Below are positions 7,071 to 17,277 of a stretch of 64,000 nucleotides of DNA, one piece after another. Numbering within the stretch: the first letter of the stretch is position 1; each line of letters begins with the position of its first letter. The DNA is from Mycobacterium gordonae (GTDB taxonomy: Bacteria; Actinomycetota; Actinomycetes; Mycobacteriales; Mycobacteriaceae), in contig NZ_LQOY01000022.1 in assembly GCF_002101675.1 (NCBI RefSeq), positions 1 through 64,000 of the forward strand, read 5' to 3'. Under the pieces are notes generated by a model. The model was not told the DNA's origin and did not search any database. It was given only the letters and a program-made list of their open reading frames with translations. The translations under genes and the position numbers were made by a program.

Positions 7071-8831
7071 ATGCGCACCGAGGCGATGATTGCCGCGGCA
7101 CGGGCGGTCGGGACCGATTACCACGCAGTCGAGATCAAGTCGGGCGCAGGTGGCTTTCCAGGGTCCGTAGTCGACTCGCTGAGCGCATTCGCCAACGGCG
7201 ACGGCGGCACGGTGATCCTGGGCCTCGATGAGGCCGCGGATTTTCGTCCGTCGAAAGGTTTCGACGCTGGCAAGGCCAGGGACGCTCTGGCCGGTGCCTG
7301 CGCGGACAAGATGGAACCGCCACTGCGTCTGCAGATCGACATCGAGGAATTCGAAGGCGCGCTGATCGTCCGCGCTGACGTCCCTGAACTCGATCCGGTA
7401 GCCAAACCATGCTTTGTTAAGACTCGAGGTGCCTATCAAGGTTCCTTCATTCGTGGTGGAGACGGTGACCGTCGTTTAACCCATTACGAAGTGACACAAC
7501 TCCTTGCCAATCGAACGCAGCCCACCAGTGACCAAGAGATAGTGGCCAACGCCATGATGGCAGACCTCGACGACGAACTCGTTGAAGGTTTGCTGGCGAT
7601 GAGCAGGCGGCGGTCGCCGCGGGCGTTCGACAGGCTCGACACGACTGACGCCCTTATCCGCCTTGGAGCCGTGGCCCGCGGCGTCGATGGCGACATTCAT
7701 CCCACGCTTGCCGGCCTCCTGAGCCTCGGCGCTTATCCGCAGCAGTACTTTCCGCAGCTATTCATCTCATTCGTTGTGCTACCTGGTGTTCGGATGGGGC
7801 AGCCGTCACCCGACGGAGCGAGATTCTTGGACAACCAGACGATCACCGGCCCAATTCCCATCATGGTGACTGATGCGGTCGCGGCGATGATCCGCAACAT
7901 GCGAAAGGCCGCGGTAGTCAAGGGGATCGGTCGTGCCGACCGTTATGACTACCCAATCGAAGTCATCAGAGAGCTGGTCGTCAACGCGCTGATGCATCGG
8001 GACTACAGCCCGGATAGTCGGGGAGCCCAAGTGCAGATCGAATTGTATGCAGACCGCTTGGTGGTCAAGAGCCCCGGCGGGCTGTACGGCGGGGTGTCGG
8101 TGGACATGCTGGGTTCCGATGACCAAGTCAGCACCTCGCGGAATCGTACCCTCGCCGCAGTTCTCTCGGATCTTCCGCTGCCGAACAGCCGGGGCGAAAC
8201 AATTTGTGAGAATAGGGGTTCGGGAATTCCGCAGGTGATGGCGTCCCTCCGTGAAGCCGGCATGAGTCCACCGACATTCGAGGCCGGACCTGCCCAGTTG
8301 AAGGTGACGGTCCCCCAGCATGCATTGCTCTCACCGGACATCATCGAGTGGATCGGTTCGCTGCAGGCCCGTGGGCTTACCGACATTCAGCACCTTGCCC
8401 TGGCGATGATGCGCACGACAGGGCGCGCGACCAATCCAATGCTTCAGGCATGGGGGATAGACCCCAATACGGCTGGTCTCGCACTGCGTGATCTCGTCGC
8501 TCGCGGGCTATGCGTGCGCAACGGGGGCCGACGATACGCGAGCTACGAGCTTGCCGCCGCCGGATTGCCTTTTACTCTTCCGTTCGATCTGGCTGGCTCG
8601 AACGCGGAATCAGCGGGAACTGGTGTGCAGGGTCAACGTGACGCGATTATGCAGGCGATCCGCGCCGGACACACCACTACTCGTGCGCTGAGTGATGCCC
8701 TGGGTATCAAACACCGGACTGTCACGCGCAGGGTTGCTGAACTAGTCAACGCCGGAGCAATCGAGCCAACCCGGGCTCTTCGCAGTCGCAACCAGAGCTA
8801 CCGACTCAGCGCACCAGGAGCGACCCCATGA
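7071..8831 (+). CDS. AlbA_2-domain putative transcriptional regulator / ATP-binding protein inside the RM locus
   Basis: This 586-residue protein has the layout of COG2865. An AlbA_2 (Schlafen-like) nucleic-acid-binding domain covers about 15-140 (starting VEIKSGAGG). A GHKL-type ATP-binding domain covers about 270-410, with the N-box E301-L-V-V-N305 followed by ALMHRDY and a later ENRGSGIP. Winged-helix-like segments lie in the last 150 residues (TTTRALSDALGIKHRTVTRRV). ATG 7071 has GAGG upstream. The stop overlaps the hsdR start as ATGA, so the two are probably translated together. Such proteins are often found in type I RM loci, but their job there is not settled. Control of restriction, or a separate defence function, is inference. 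Confidence 0.85.
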   Translation: MRTEAMIAAARAVGTDYHAVEIKSGAGGFPGSVVDSLSAFANGDGGTVILGLDEAADFRPSKGFDAGKARDALAGACADKMEPPLRLQIDIEEFEGALIVRADVPELDPVAKPCFVKTRGAYQGSFIRGGDGDRRLTHYEVTQLLANRTQPTSDQEIVANAMMADLDDELVEGLLAMSRRRSPRAFDRLDTTDALIRLGAVARGVDGDIHPTLAGLLSLGAYPQQYFPQLFISFVVLPGVRMGQPSPDGARFLDNQTITGPIPIMVTDAVAAMIRNMRKAAVVKGIGRADRYDYPIEVIRELVVNALMHRDYSPDSRGAQVQIELYADRLVVKSPGGLYGGVSVDMLGSDDQVSTSRNRTLAAVLSDLPLPNSRGETICENRGSGIPQVMASLREAGMSPPTFEAGPAQLKVTVPQHALLSPDIIEWIGSLQARGLTDIQHLALAMMRTTGRATNPMLQAWGIDPNTAGLALRDLVARGLCVRNGGRRYASYELAAAGLPFTLPFDLAGSNAESAGTGVQGQRDAIMQAIRAGHTTTRALSDALGIKHRTVTRRVAELVNAGAIEPTRALRSRNQSYRLSAPGATP

Positions 8832-11800
8832 CCGAATTCAGTGAGGCCGCGTGGGAACATAAAGTACTCGACGAACTGGCCGAGCATGAGTGGGTCGCTA
8901 TGTCCGGCAGCGACATTGCTCCCGGTACTGACAACGGTCGCGATTCTTGGTCCGACATCGTGCTGCCTGACCGCGTGCTGGCGAAGATGCGCGAGCTGAA
9001 TCCCCATGTCCCCGTCGAATACCTGGACCAGGCTCGGGCACAGATCATCACGCCGCGATCCCAAGACGCCATTACCGAGAACTTCCGGCTGCACCGCTAC
9101 CTTGTCGAGGGCTACCGGGGAATCAGCTACATCGATTCCGACGGCATCGAGCAGAACCCCACCCTAAGGCTGATCAGCCACCGGCCTGAGGAGAACGAAT
9201 TCCTTGCCGTTCAACAGGTTACGATCCGCACCACCGACAAGCACCGGCGTTTCGACGTGGTCCTGTACCTCAACGGGATGCCGGTCGCGATCTTCGAGCT
9301 CAAGCAGGCCGGCGCGCAGCACGCTGACGTCGCAGCCGCGCACGCGCAACTCCAAACCTATCGACGCGAATTCCCCATGGCTTTCCGGTTCACGATGCTC
9401 ACCGTAATCAGCGATGGCATCAACGCCCGCTACGGCACACCATTCACCCCGTTGGAGCATTTCGCGCCGTGGAACGTCGACGACGACGGCAAGCTTGTCG
9501 AGGTCGGGCAGTCTGCTGACGAGCTGGACGTGCCGATCGAGCTGGAGACCCTGATCGACGGTTTGTTCAACACCGAACGCTTCCTGCAGCTGCTGCGCAA
9601 CTTCACCGCCTTCGATGAAGACGGCGACCGGCTGACCAAGCGAATAGCCAAGCCGCATCAGTACTTTGCCGTCACCAAGGCGGCCGGCCAGACGGTGCAG
9701 GCGGCTGAGACCAACGGTAAGGCCGGTGTGGTCTGGCATACCCAGGGCTCGGGCAAGTCGATGGAAATGGAGCTCTACACACACTTGGTAGCCCAGTACC
9801 CTAAATTGAAGAACCCGACCATCGTCGTTGTCACCGACCGTACCGACCTCGACTCCCAACTGTACGAAACATTCAATCGCTCAGCGCTGCTCGCGGAATC
9901 CCCAGTGAAAGTGACCACGCGATCGCAGCTACGCGACGAACTGTCGAACCGCGCTACCGGCGGCATCTACTTCACCACCCTGCAGAAGTTTGGGCTTACC
10001 AAGGCTGAACGGGAATCCGGTGCTGACCACCCACTGCTAACCGAGCGGCGCAATATCGTCGTCATCGTCGACGAGGCCCACCGCAGCCACTACGACAATA
10101 TCGACGGCTACGCACGGCACATCCGCGATGCGCTACCCAACGCGGTGTTCATCGCCTTCACCGGCACGCCGATCTCGGAAGTTGATCGCAATACGCGTGC
10201 GGTCTTCGGCCCGACCATCGACACCTACGACCTGACCCGGGCAGTGGCCGACAACGCGACGGTACCAGTGTATTTCGAGCCGCGACTAGCCAAAGTTGGT
10301 TGGGCGGCGGGCGTCGGCGAGGCCGACCTGGACCAGGCGGCCAATGAGGCAACTCTTGGCCTCGACGATGTAGAACGTGCGCAGGTCGAAAAGTCGGTTG
10401 CCGTCATCAACGCCATCTACGGCGCACCGGCACGCCTGGCGAAGCTGGCCGAAGACATACTCACCCATTGGGAAGCGCGCTCCGCAGCGATGCGGCCCTT
10501 CATCGATTGCGCTGGCAAGGCGTTCATTGTCGGCGCAACACGGGAAATCTGCGCACGGCTCTACGAGGAGATCGTCAGGCTCCGCCCGGACTGGGGTCAC
10601 GAATCCGTCGACAAGGGCGTCGTCAAGGTTGTCTATTCGGGTTCAGCCCACGACTCGGCGTTGATCGCGAAACATGTGCGCCGAGAGGGTCAAAACAAGA
10701 CCATTCAGAAGCGGCTGCGGGATCCTGACGACGAGCTGCAGATCGTCATTGTCAAAGACATGATGCTGACTGGTTTTGACGCGCCGCCGCTGCACACCCT
10801 TTATTTGGACCGGCCACTCAAAGGCGCGCTGCTGATGCAGACGCTCGCACGCGTAAATCGGACGTTCCGTGGCAAGCCGTCAGGATTGCTGGTCGCCTAT
10901 GCGCCCCTGGTGGACAACCTCGCGGCGGCCCTGGCCGAATACACTGAGACCGACCGCGCGGAGAAGCCGCTTGGCAAGGACATCGAAGCCGCGGTTGTCG
11001 AGACCCGCAAACTCGTTGCGCGACTGGATGAATTGTGCGCGGGCTACGACTGGCGTTCTAAGGCGCCACTTGTGGGCTGGTTGAAGGCGGCCATCGGCCT
11101 GGCCGCATACCTGCGCGCACCGAGCACTCCGGGAAACCAGGACACACCGACGCTTGGCGATCAGTTCCGCACGTTATCAAGCCATTTGGCGCGGGCGTGG
11201 TCGTTGTGCGCGGGCAATGAGACGCTGGTGGAGCTGCGGCAGACGGTGAGGTTCTACGAGCAGGCCCGGGTGGTGATGGGCAAGTTCGATGCCCAGCAGC
11301 GCCAGGCCGAGGGCAAGCCGATCCCCGAGGAAATCAAGCGACTGCTTTCGGGACTGGTCGACGCGTCGACCGCAGGCGGCGACATCGTCGACATCTATAA
11401 GGCGGCGGGACTGGACAAGCCGTCACTGTCCGACCTGGCCCCGGAATTCGAAATCAAGGCCAATAAGTCGGAAAACCCACACCTGGCCATCGAGGCGTTG
11501 CGCGCGTTACTCAGCAAAGAGTTGGGTGGAGCGACCAAAAACAATCTGGTGCGTCAACGTGGATTTTCTGAGCGGGTTTCGGAGTTGATGCGTAAGTACA
11601 CCAACCAGCAGCTCACCTCGGCCGAGGTGATCGCCGAACTGATCGCGATGGCCAAAGAGGTTGCTGCCGAGGGTGACCGAGGCAAGAAGTTCACGCCGCC
11701 GCTGTCGCATGACGAGCTCGCGTTCTACGACGCTGTCGCAGACAACGAATCGGCACTTGAGCTGCAGGGCGAGGAGGCGCTGGCGCAGATAGCCCGGGAA

Positions 11801-12031
11801 CTGGTGGCAGTGATGCAGCGTGACACCAAAACCGACTGGACCGTACGTGACGATGTGCGGGCGAAATTGCGGTCGTCCATCAAGCGACTGCTGGTCAAGT
11901 ACAAGTACCCGCCGGACAAGCAACCGGCAGCGATCAAGTTGGTGATTGAACAAATGGAGGCGTTGGCACCCCGATATGCGGAGCACGCAGGTCGATTAAT
12001 GGATGCAGAAAGCTACAGGGGTCTGGATTGA
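8828..12031 (+). CDS. hsdR: Type I restriction-modification endonuclease/translocase subunit HsdR
   Basis: The 1067-residue product is the normal size for HsdR and looks intact. The nuclease domain has D143 and E157-L-K159 in an IFELKQAG strand. The helicase motor has Walker A GSGKS at 307-311, a TDRTDLD motif, DEAH at 415-418 and the FTGTPIS motif. A helical C-terminal region binds the HsdM/HsdS core in this family. ATG 8828 overlaps the stop of the AlbA_2 gene. With hsdM and hsdS the set is complete, so unmethylated DNA should be cut. The corresponding M. tuberculosis locus has no hsdR. Confidence 0.96.
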   Translation: MTEFSEAAWEHKVLDELAEHEWVAMSGSDIAPGTDNGRDSWSDIVLPDRVLAKMRELNPHVPVEYLDQARAQIITPRSQDAITENFRLHRYLVEGYRGISYIDSDGIEQNPTLRLISHRPEENEFLAVQQVTIRTTDKHRRFDVVLYLNGMPVAIFELKQAGAQHADVAAAHAQLQTYRREFPMAFRFTMLTVISDGINARYGTPFTPLEHFAPWNVDDDGKLVEVGQSADELDVPIELETLIDGLFNTERFLQLLRNFTAFDEDGDRLTKRIAKPHQYFAVTKAAGQTVQAAETNGKAGVVWHTQGSGKSMEMELYTHLVAQYPKLKNPTIVVVTDRTDLDSQLYETFNRSALLAESPVKVTTRSQLRDELSNRATGGIYFTTLQKFGLTKAERESGADHPLLTERRNIVVIVDEAHRSHYDNIDGYARHIRDALPNAVFIAFTGTPISEVDRNTRAVFGPTIDTYDLTRAVADNATVPVYFEPRLAKVGWAAGVGEADLDQAANEATLGLDDVERAQVEKSVAVINAIYGAPARLAKLAEDILTHWEARSAAMRPFIDCAGKAFIVGATREICARLYEEIVRLRPDWGHESVDKGVVKVVYSGSAHDSALIAKHVRREGQNKTIQKRLRDPDDELQIVIVKDMMLTGFDAPPLHTLYLDRPLKGALLMQTLARVNRTFRGKPSGLLVAYAPLVDNLAAALAEYTETDRAEKPLGKDIEAAVVETRKLVARLDELCAGYDWRSKAPLVGWLKAAIGLAAYLRAPSTPGNQDTPTLGDQFRTLSSHLARAWSLCAGNETLVELRQTVRFYEQARVVMGKFDAQQRQAEGKPIPEEIKRLLSGLVDASTAGGDIVDIYKAAGLDKPSLSDLAPEFEIKANKSENPHLAIEALRALLSKELGGATKNNLVRQRGFSERVSELMRKYTNQQLTSAEVIAELIAMAKEVAAEGDRGKKFTPPLSHDELAFYDAVADNESALELQGEEALAQIARELVAVMQRDTKTDWTVRDDVRAKLRSSIKRLLVKYKYPPDKQPAAIKLVIEQMEALAPRYAEHAGRLMDAESYRGLD

Positions 12032-12050
12032 TGACACCGGTGGGGCGACC

Positions 12051-12674
12051 TCAACCGAAAATGTCTTCACTGCTCGAATACGTGTAATACTCGCGAACCT
12101 CCATCGCCGATGACCACTGGGGATATCCGGCAATGATCTCGGCGTCGGACAACTCTGTCATATCAGGAGGTGCGTCGCCGAGTCCGGGTGCGTAACCGAT
12201 GTACATTCGAGCAGCTAATCCCGACAGAGATAGCCAGTCGAAACCCAAAACATACTCCTGCAATCTTTCCGCGGGGGGCGTGATCGTCTCAGATGTGACA
12301 GCCTCGGGGGAATCGGCGTCCGCTGCCCACAGTGGGTCAGGGTCACCCGTTGACCGTCTCGAGTTTTCCGATGTGCTCGGTGCCCAATAGCCGCGGGTCG
12401 AGTACCAATCTTTCTGTCGACTGGTGACATCGTTCGCCCACGCGACCTTCCCGACTCCTTTTATCACGACCAATGCGACGTTTGATCCGGTGAAACCGCA
12501 CCATCGAATATCGAATATCGCCCCGGCACGTGAACGCTGCGGAGACAGACGCACATCAATCAACTCCGCCTCGTCCAGAGCGCCCTGTTCAATCAGGGGA
12601 TTTCGTGTCGAGGACACATCGCTCTCGACGGCCGGAGTGGAGTCATAGAGCTCAGCGATGGAATATGCGCTCAC
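12051..12674 (-). CDS. Hypothetical protein between the RM locus and thyX
   Basis: The product has 207 residues if it begins at GTG 12674, which has GGAGA upstream; the frame could extend to GTG 12728 but without a ribosome-binding site. An acidic N-terminal part (RNPLIEQGALDEAELIDVRL) leads to a FDIRWCGFTGSNVALVVIKG segment that looks like a beta-rich core. The rest is Trp/Tyr-rich and acidic. There are no membrane segments or known catalytic motifs. It converges on hsdR with 19 bases between them. I do not recognise the family; an orphan immunity protein is one possibility but the sequence does not show it. Confidence 0.6.
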   Translation of the reverse strand: MSAYSIAELYDSTPAVESDVSSTRNPLIEQGALDEAELIDVRLSPQRSRAGAIFDIRWCGFTGSNVALVVIKGVGKVAWANDVTSRQKDWYSTRGYWAPSTSENSRRSTGDPDPLWAADADSPEAVTSETITPPAERLQEYVLGFDWLSLSGLAARMYIGYAPGLGDAPPDMTELSDAEIIAGYPQWSSAMEVREYYTYSSSEDIFG

Positions 12675-12734
12675 ACGAACGATTCTTCTCCCTGCACCGC
12701 TGCCAGCCGCATCCCCTGACCGAGCCACCGGGCT

Positions 12735-12908
12735 GGCGACGACTGCTCGCCTCCTCCTCGCGCCGTTGCACGGCGCGCATCGTCACCGGGTTGGCGATGA
12801 TTGCCCGCCTCCTCCTCGCGCCGTTGCACGGCGCGCATCGTCACTGGGTTGGCGATGATTGCCCGCCTCCTCCTCGCGCCGTTGCACGGCGCGCATCGTC
12901 ACCGGGCT
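12735..12908. repeat. Three tandem 58-bp units, each with a GC-rich hairpin
   Basis: Units lie at 12735-12792, 12793-12850 and 12851-12908 and differ at only a few positions. Each holds the dyad CGCGCCGT-TGC-ACGGCGCG (8-bp arms, 3-base loop). The array fills the space between the start of the upstream hypothetical gene and the predicted -10 hexamer of thyX, which begins in the last base of unit 3. It looks like a MIRU/VNTR-type mycobacterial intergenic repeat. Copy number may vary between strains. Confidence 0.9.
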
Positions 12909-12913
12909 ACGCT
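12908..12913 (+). promoter_or_regulatory. Predicted -10 element of thyX (leaderless type)
   Basis: TACGCT fits TANNNT and ends seven bases before the GTG start of thyX. This spacing puts the transcription start at or next to the start codon. No ribosome-binding site is visible. Confidence 0.5.
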
Positions 12914-12920
12914 GAGCGCC

Positions 12921-13673
12921 GTGGCCGAGACCGCGCCGCTCCGCGTGCAACTGATCGCCAAGACCGACTTCCTGTCGCCCCCCGATGTGCCCTGGAGCAC
13001 CGACGCCGACGGGGGCTCCGCGCTGGTCGAGTTCGCCGGCCGGGCCTGCTACCAGAGCTGGTCCAAGCCGAACCCGCGCACCGCGACCAACGCCGGCTAC
13101 ATCAGGCACATCATCGACGTCGGGCATTTCTCGGTGCTCGAGCACGCCAGCGTGTCGTTCTACATCACCGGCATCTCGCGGTCGTGCACCCACGAGCTGA
13201 TCCGGCACCGGCACTTCTCTTACTCGCAGCTTTCCCAGCGGTATGTGCCGGAGAACGACTCGCAGGTGGTGTTGCCGCCCGGCATCGAAGACGACCCCGA
13301 GCTGCGCGCCATCCTGACCGCAGCCGCCGACGCCAGCCGCGCCACCTACACCGAGCTGCTGGCCAGGCTGGAAGCCAAGTTCGCCGACCAACCCAACTCG
13401 CCGCTGCGCCGCAAACAGGCCCGCCAGGCCGCCCGCGCAGTGTTGCCCAATGCCACCGAAACCCGCATCGTCGTCACCGGTAACTACCGGGCGTGGCGGC
13501 ACTTCATCGCGATGCGAGCCAGCGAGCACGCCGACGTCGAGATCAGGCGGCTGGCGATCGCCTGCCTGCGCCAGCTCGTCGACGTCGCGCCGGCGGTGTT
13601 TGCCGACTTCGAAGTGACCACGTTGGCCGACGGCAGCGAGGTCGCCACCAGCCCGCTCGCGACCGAGGCCTGA
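12921..13673 (+). CDS. thyX: Flavin-dependent thymidylate synthase ThyX
   Basis: ThyX makes dTMP from dUMP using methylenetetrahydrofolate, FAD and NADPH. The 250-residue length from GTG 12921 matches M. tuberculosis Rv2754c, as does the start [17 protein letters not shown]. The signature RHRx7S is seen as R95-H-R97 with S105 ([11 protein letters not shown]). The frame stays open upstream through the 58-bp repeats, but that part is repeat DNA and not a plausible N-terminus. dapA follows after 51 bases on the same strand. Confidence 0.97.
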   Translation: MAETAPLRVQLIAKTDFLSPPDVPWSTDADGGSALVEFAGRACYQSWSKPNPRTATNAGYIRHIIDVGHFSVLEHASVSFYITGISRSCTHELIRHRHFSYSQLSQRYVPENDSQVVLPPGIEDDPELRAILTAAADASRATYTELLARLEAKFADQPNSPLRRKQARQAARAVLPNATETRIVVTGNYRAWRHFIAMRASEHADVEIRRLAIACLRQLVDVAPAVFADFEVTTLADGSEVATSPLATEA

Positions 13674-13718
13674 GCTGCGCGGCGGTGATATAGGGCTTGC
13701 CGCAGCCAGGTAACCTAG

Positions 13719-14627
<909 letters not shown>

Positions 14628-14634
14628 TTCGGCC

Positions 14635-16311
14635 GTGAACGAGGAGCTCGCCCCACCCGGTCCACTGGCCGCGGGCGGGCTACGGGTCACCGCACTCGGC
14701 GGGATCAGCGAAATCGGCCGCAACATGACGGTTTTCGAGCATCTGGGTCGACTGCTGATCGTCGACTGCGGCGTGATGTTCCCCACCCATGACGAACCCG
14801 GTGTCGACCTGATCCTGCCCGATCTTCGTCATATCGAGGACCGGCTGGACGACATCGAGGCGCTCGTGCTCACCCACGCCCATGAGGACCACATCGGCGC
14901 CATCCCGTTCCTGCTGCGGCTGCGGCCCGACATTCCGGTCGTCGGCTCCAAGTTCACCCTCGCCCTCGTCGCCGCCAAGTGCCGGGAGCACCGCATCAAG
15001 CCGGTGTTCGTAGAGGTCAAGGAAGGTCAGAGCAGTCGGCACGGAGTGTTCGAGTGCGAGTATTTCGCCGTCAACCACTCCATCCCCGACGCGCTGGCCA
15101 TTGCCGTCTACACCGGCGCCGGCACCGTCCTGCACACCGGTGACATCAAGCTCGACCAGTTGCCGCTCGACGGCCGTCCGACCGACCTGCCGGGCATGTC
15201 GCGGCTGGGCGACGCGGGTGTGGACCTCTTCCTGTGTGACTCCACCAACGCCGAGCACCCTGGAGTCGGCCCATCGGAGAGCGAAATCGGCCCGACGCTC
15301 CATCGGCTGATCCGCGGTGCCGACGGACGGGTCATCGTGGCGTGCTTCGCCTCCAACGTCGACCGGGTACAGCAGATCATCGACGCCGCAGTGGCTTTGG
15401 GCCGGCGGGTATCGTTCGTCGGGCGGTCGATGGTGCGAAACATGGGTATCGCCCGCGAACTGGGGTTCCTGCGGGTAGCCGACTCTGACCTGATTGACAT
15501 CGCTGCGGCCGAGGAGATGCCCGCCGACCGGGTCGTGCTGGTCACCACCGGAACTCAGGGCGAGCCGATGGCGGCGTTGTCGCGGATGTCGCGCGGTGAG
15601 CACCGCAGCATCACTCTGACCGCCGGCGATCTGATCATATTGTCGTCGTCGCTGATCCCGGGCAACGAGGAAGCCGTGTACGGCGTCATCGACGCGCTGG
15701 CCAAGATTGGGGCCCGTGTCGTCACCAACGCCCAAGCGCGCGTGCATGTTTCGGGTCACGCCTACGCCGGTGAGTTGCTGTTCCTGTACAACGGAGTCCG
15801 GCCGCGCCACGTCATGCCGGTGCACGGAACCTGGCGGCACCTGCGGGCCAACGCCAAGCTGGCCGCCAGCACCGGCGTGCCGGAGGAGTCGATCATGTTG
15901 GCGGAGAACGGCGTCAGCGTCGATCTGGTCGCGGGAAAGGCGCGTATCGCCGGTGCGGTGCCGGTCGGCAAGATGTTCGTCGACGGATTGATCACCGGTG
16001 ACGTCGGCGAAATCACGCTAGGCGAGCGGCTCATCCTGTCCTCGGGATTCGTCGCGGTGACGGTGGTGGTGCACCGGGGTACCGGTAAGTCGGTGGCGAC
16101 GCCGCACCTGCATTCCCGCGGCTTCTCCGAGGATCCCAAGGCGCTGGAGCCTGTGGTCCGCAAAGTCGAGGCCGAACTCGAACAGTTGGCCGCCAATAAC
16201 GTCACCGATCCGATCCGGATCGCCCAGGGTGTGCGTCGTACCGTTGGCAAATGGGTGGGTGAGACCTTTCGCCGGCAGCCGATGATCGTGCCGACGGTTC
16301 TCGAGGTCTGA
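14635..16311 (+). CDS. rnj: Ribonuclease J
   Basis: This metallo-beta-lactamase/beta-CASP ribonuclease has 5'-3' exo- and endonuclease activity in mRNA and rRNA processing. The zinc-binding motif H81-A-H83-E-D85-H86 is present, as are VNHSIPDA, LHTGDIK and CDSTNAE. GTG 14635 gives 558 residues, the length of Rv2752c; an upstream in-frame start inside dapA is less likely. The C-terminal domain ends QPMIVPTVLEV. It is tightly linked to dapA. Confidence 0.96.
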   Translation: MNEELAPPGPLAAGGLRVTALGGISEIGRNMTVFEHLGRLLIVDCGVMFPTHDEPGVDLILPDLRHIEDRLDDIEALVLTHAHEDHIGAIPFLLRLRPDIPVVGSKFTLALVAAKCREHRIKPVFVEVKEGQSSRHGVFECEYFAVNHSIPDALAIAVYTGAGTVLHTGDIKLDQLPLDGRPTDLPGMSRLGDAGVDLFLCDSTNAEHPGVGPSESEIGPTLHRLIRGADGRVIVACFASNVDRVQQIIDAAVALGRRVSFVGRSMVRNMGIARELGFLRVADSDLIDIAAAEEMPADRVVLVTTGTQGEPMAALSRMSRGEHRSITLTAGDLIILSSSLIPGNEEAVYGVIDALAKIGARVVTNAQARVHVSGHAYAGELLFLYNGVRPRHVMPVHGTWRHLRANAKLAASTGVPEESIMLAENGVSVDLVAGKARIAGAVPVGKMFVDGLITGDVGEITLGERLILSSGFVAVTVVVHRGTGKSVATPHLHSRGFSEDPKALEPVVRKVEAELEQLAANNVTDPIRIAQGVRRTVGKWVGETFRRQPMIVPTVLEV

Positions 16312-16401
16312 AACGCCTCCGCGGGAGTGAATTTCACGACGCGACACGCCGCGCGAGCGTCGGGTAGTTCACAACTCGGCAGGCAGCGCAGCGTCCGGCC
16401 G

Positions 16402-17274
16402 CTACATCTTCTCGGCGTACGCCGACCATTCGATCTGTGACGCCGGGAGTCGGCGGCCGGTCGGCATCACGTACCGCTCGACCAGTTCGTCGGGCCCCAT
16501 CTGTTCCACCAGCCGCCAGCCGTACTCCTCGAGGAAGCCGGCCACCTCGTCAGGCAGCAGGCCGAAGTGCCACAACTGACGTCGTCCCCGCACCGAGCGG
16601 TACAGCGTCCGGGAGCCATACCGGTTCGAGCCGTCGATAAAGTCGCGCCGGACGTAGGTGAACACGATGCGACTGCCGGGCGCCGTCGGCCGCAGGCCCT
16701 CTAGCGTGGTGCGTACAGCCTGCTCGGTGAGGTACTGGGTGACGCCCTCCCAGATGAAGAATACCCGGTAGTCGGTGCGGTATCCGTGCTCGGCCAGCGC
16801 CGTCAACAGGTCGTCGCGCTCAAAATTCAACGCCACCAAACGAACCGAGAGCGGCAGCTCACCCAGCACCTTGCGCACAGTCCGCGCCTTGCGGGCGATG
16901 TTGACCGGCAGGTCCACCTCGAACACCGGTTTGCGGATCTGGCGGGTCAACCGGTAGGCCCGGGTGTCCAGCCCCGCGCCCAGAATCACCACCGCGTCGA
17001 TGTCGCCGAGGGCTTCGGTGAGCTTGTCGCCGATAAAGCGTTTGCGGCAAGCCAGATTCGCCCACAAGCCGGGACCGGTCCGCTCGGATGCGGCGATGAA
17101 CGCCCGCCGAAACACCGCCGGGGCGGTAGCGGAGACAAGCCAGCGCAGCGGTGCGGGCAGGAAAAGTTCCGCCAGGTCGTCGTCCACCAGTCGGCGCCCG
17201 GCCGGTTCGTTCTGCTCGATCGCAGACAACAGCATCGGACCGAACGCCGTGCGGGCAGCGGAATTTCGGGCCAT
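16402..17274 (-). CDS. SAM-dependent methyltransferase of the leucine carboxyl methyltransferase-like family
   Basis: The 290-residue product corresponds to Rv2751. The SAM-binding motif I is VVILGAGLDTRAYRL, followed by the acidic strand VFEVDLP and a later FIWEGVTQYL, all typical of the LCMT-like family that is expanded in mycobacteria. The substrate is unknown. It begins three bases after the stop of the SDR gene on the same strand and closes a three-gene operon with it and the monooxygenase-like gene. Confidence 0.9.
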   Translation of the reverse strand: MARNSAARTAFGPMLLSAIEQNEPAGRRLVDDDLAELFLPAPLRWLVSATAPAVFRRAFIAASERTGPGLWANLACRKRFIGDKLTEALGDIDAVVILGAGLDTRAYRLTRQIRKPVFEVDLPVNIARKARTVRKVLGELPLSVRLVALNFERDDLLTALAEHGYRTDYRVFFIWEGVTQYLTEQAVRTTLEGLRPTAPGSRIVFTYVRRDFIDGSNRYGSRTLYRSVRGRRQLWHFGLLPDEVAGFLEEYGWRLVEQMGPDELVERYVMPTGRRLPASQIEWSAYAEKM

Positions 17275-17277
17275 GAG

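Noticed and set aside
1..12734. Integrase, transposase or attachment site that would explain the accessory block
   Set aside because: No such gene was found, and no flanking direct repeat could be paired across the block.
12735..12908. Tandem repeats considered as a CRISPR array
   Set aside because: The 58-bp units are contiguous, with no unique spacers, and no cas genes are present.
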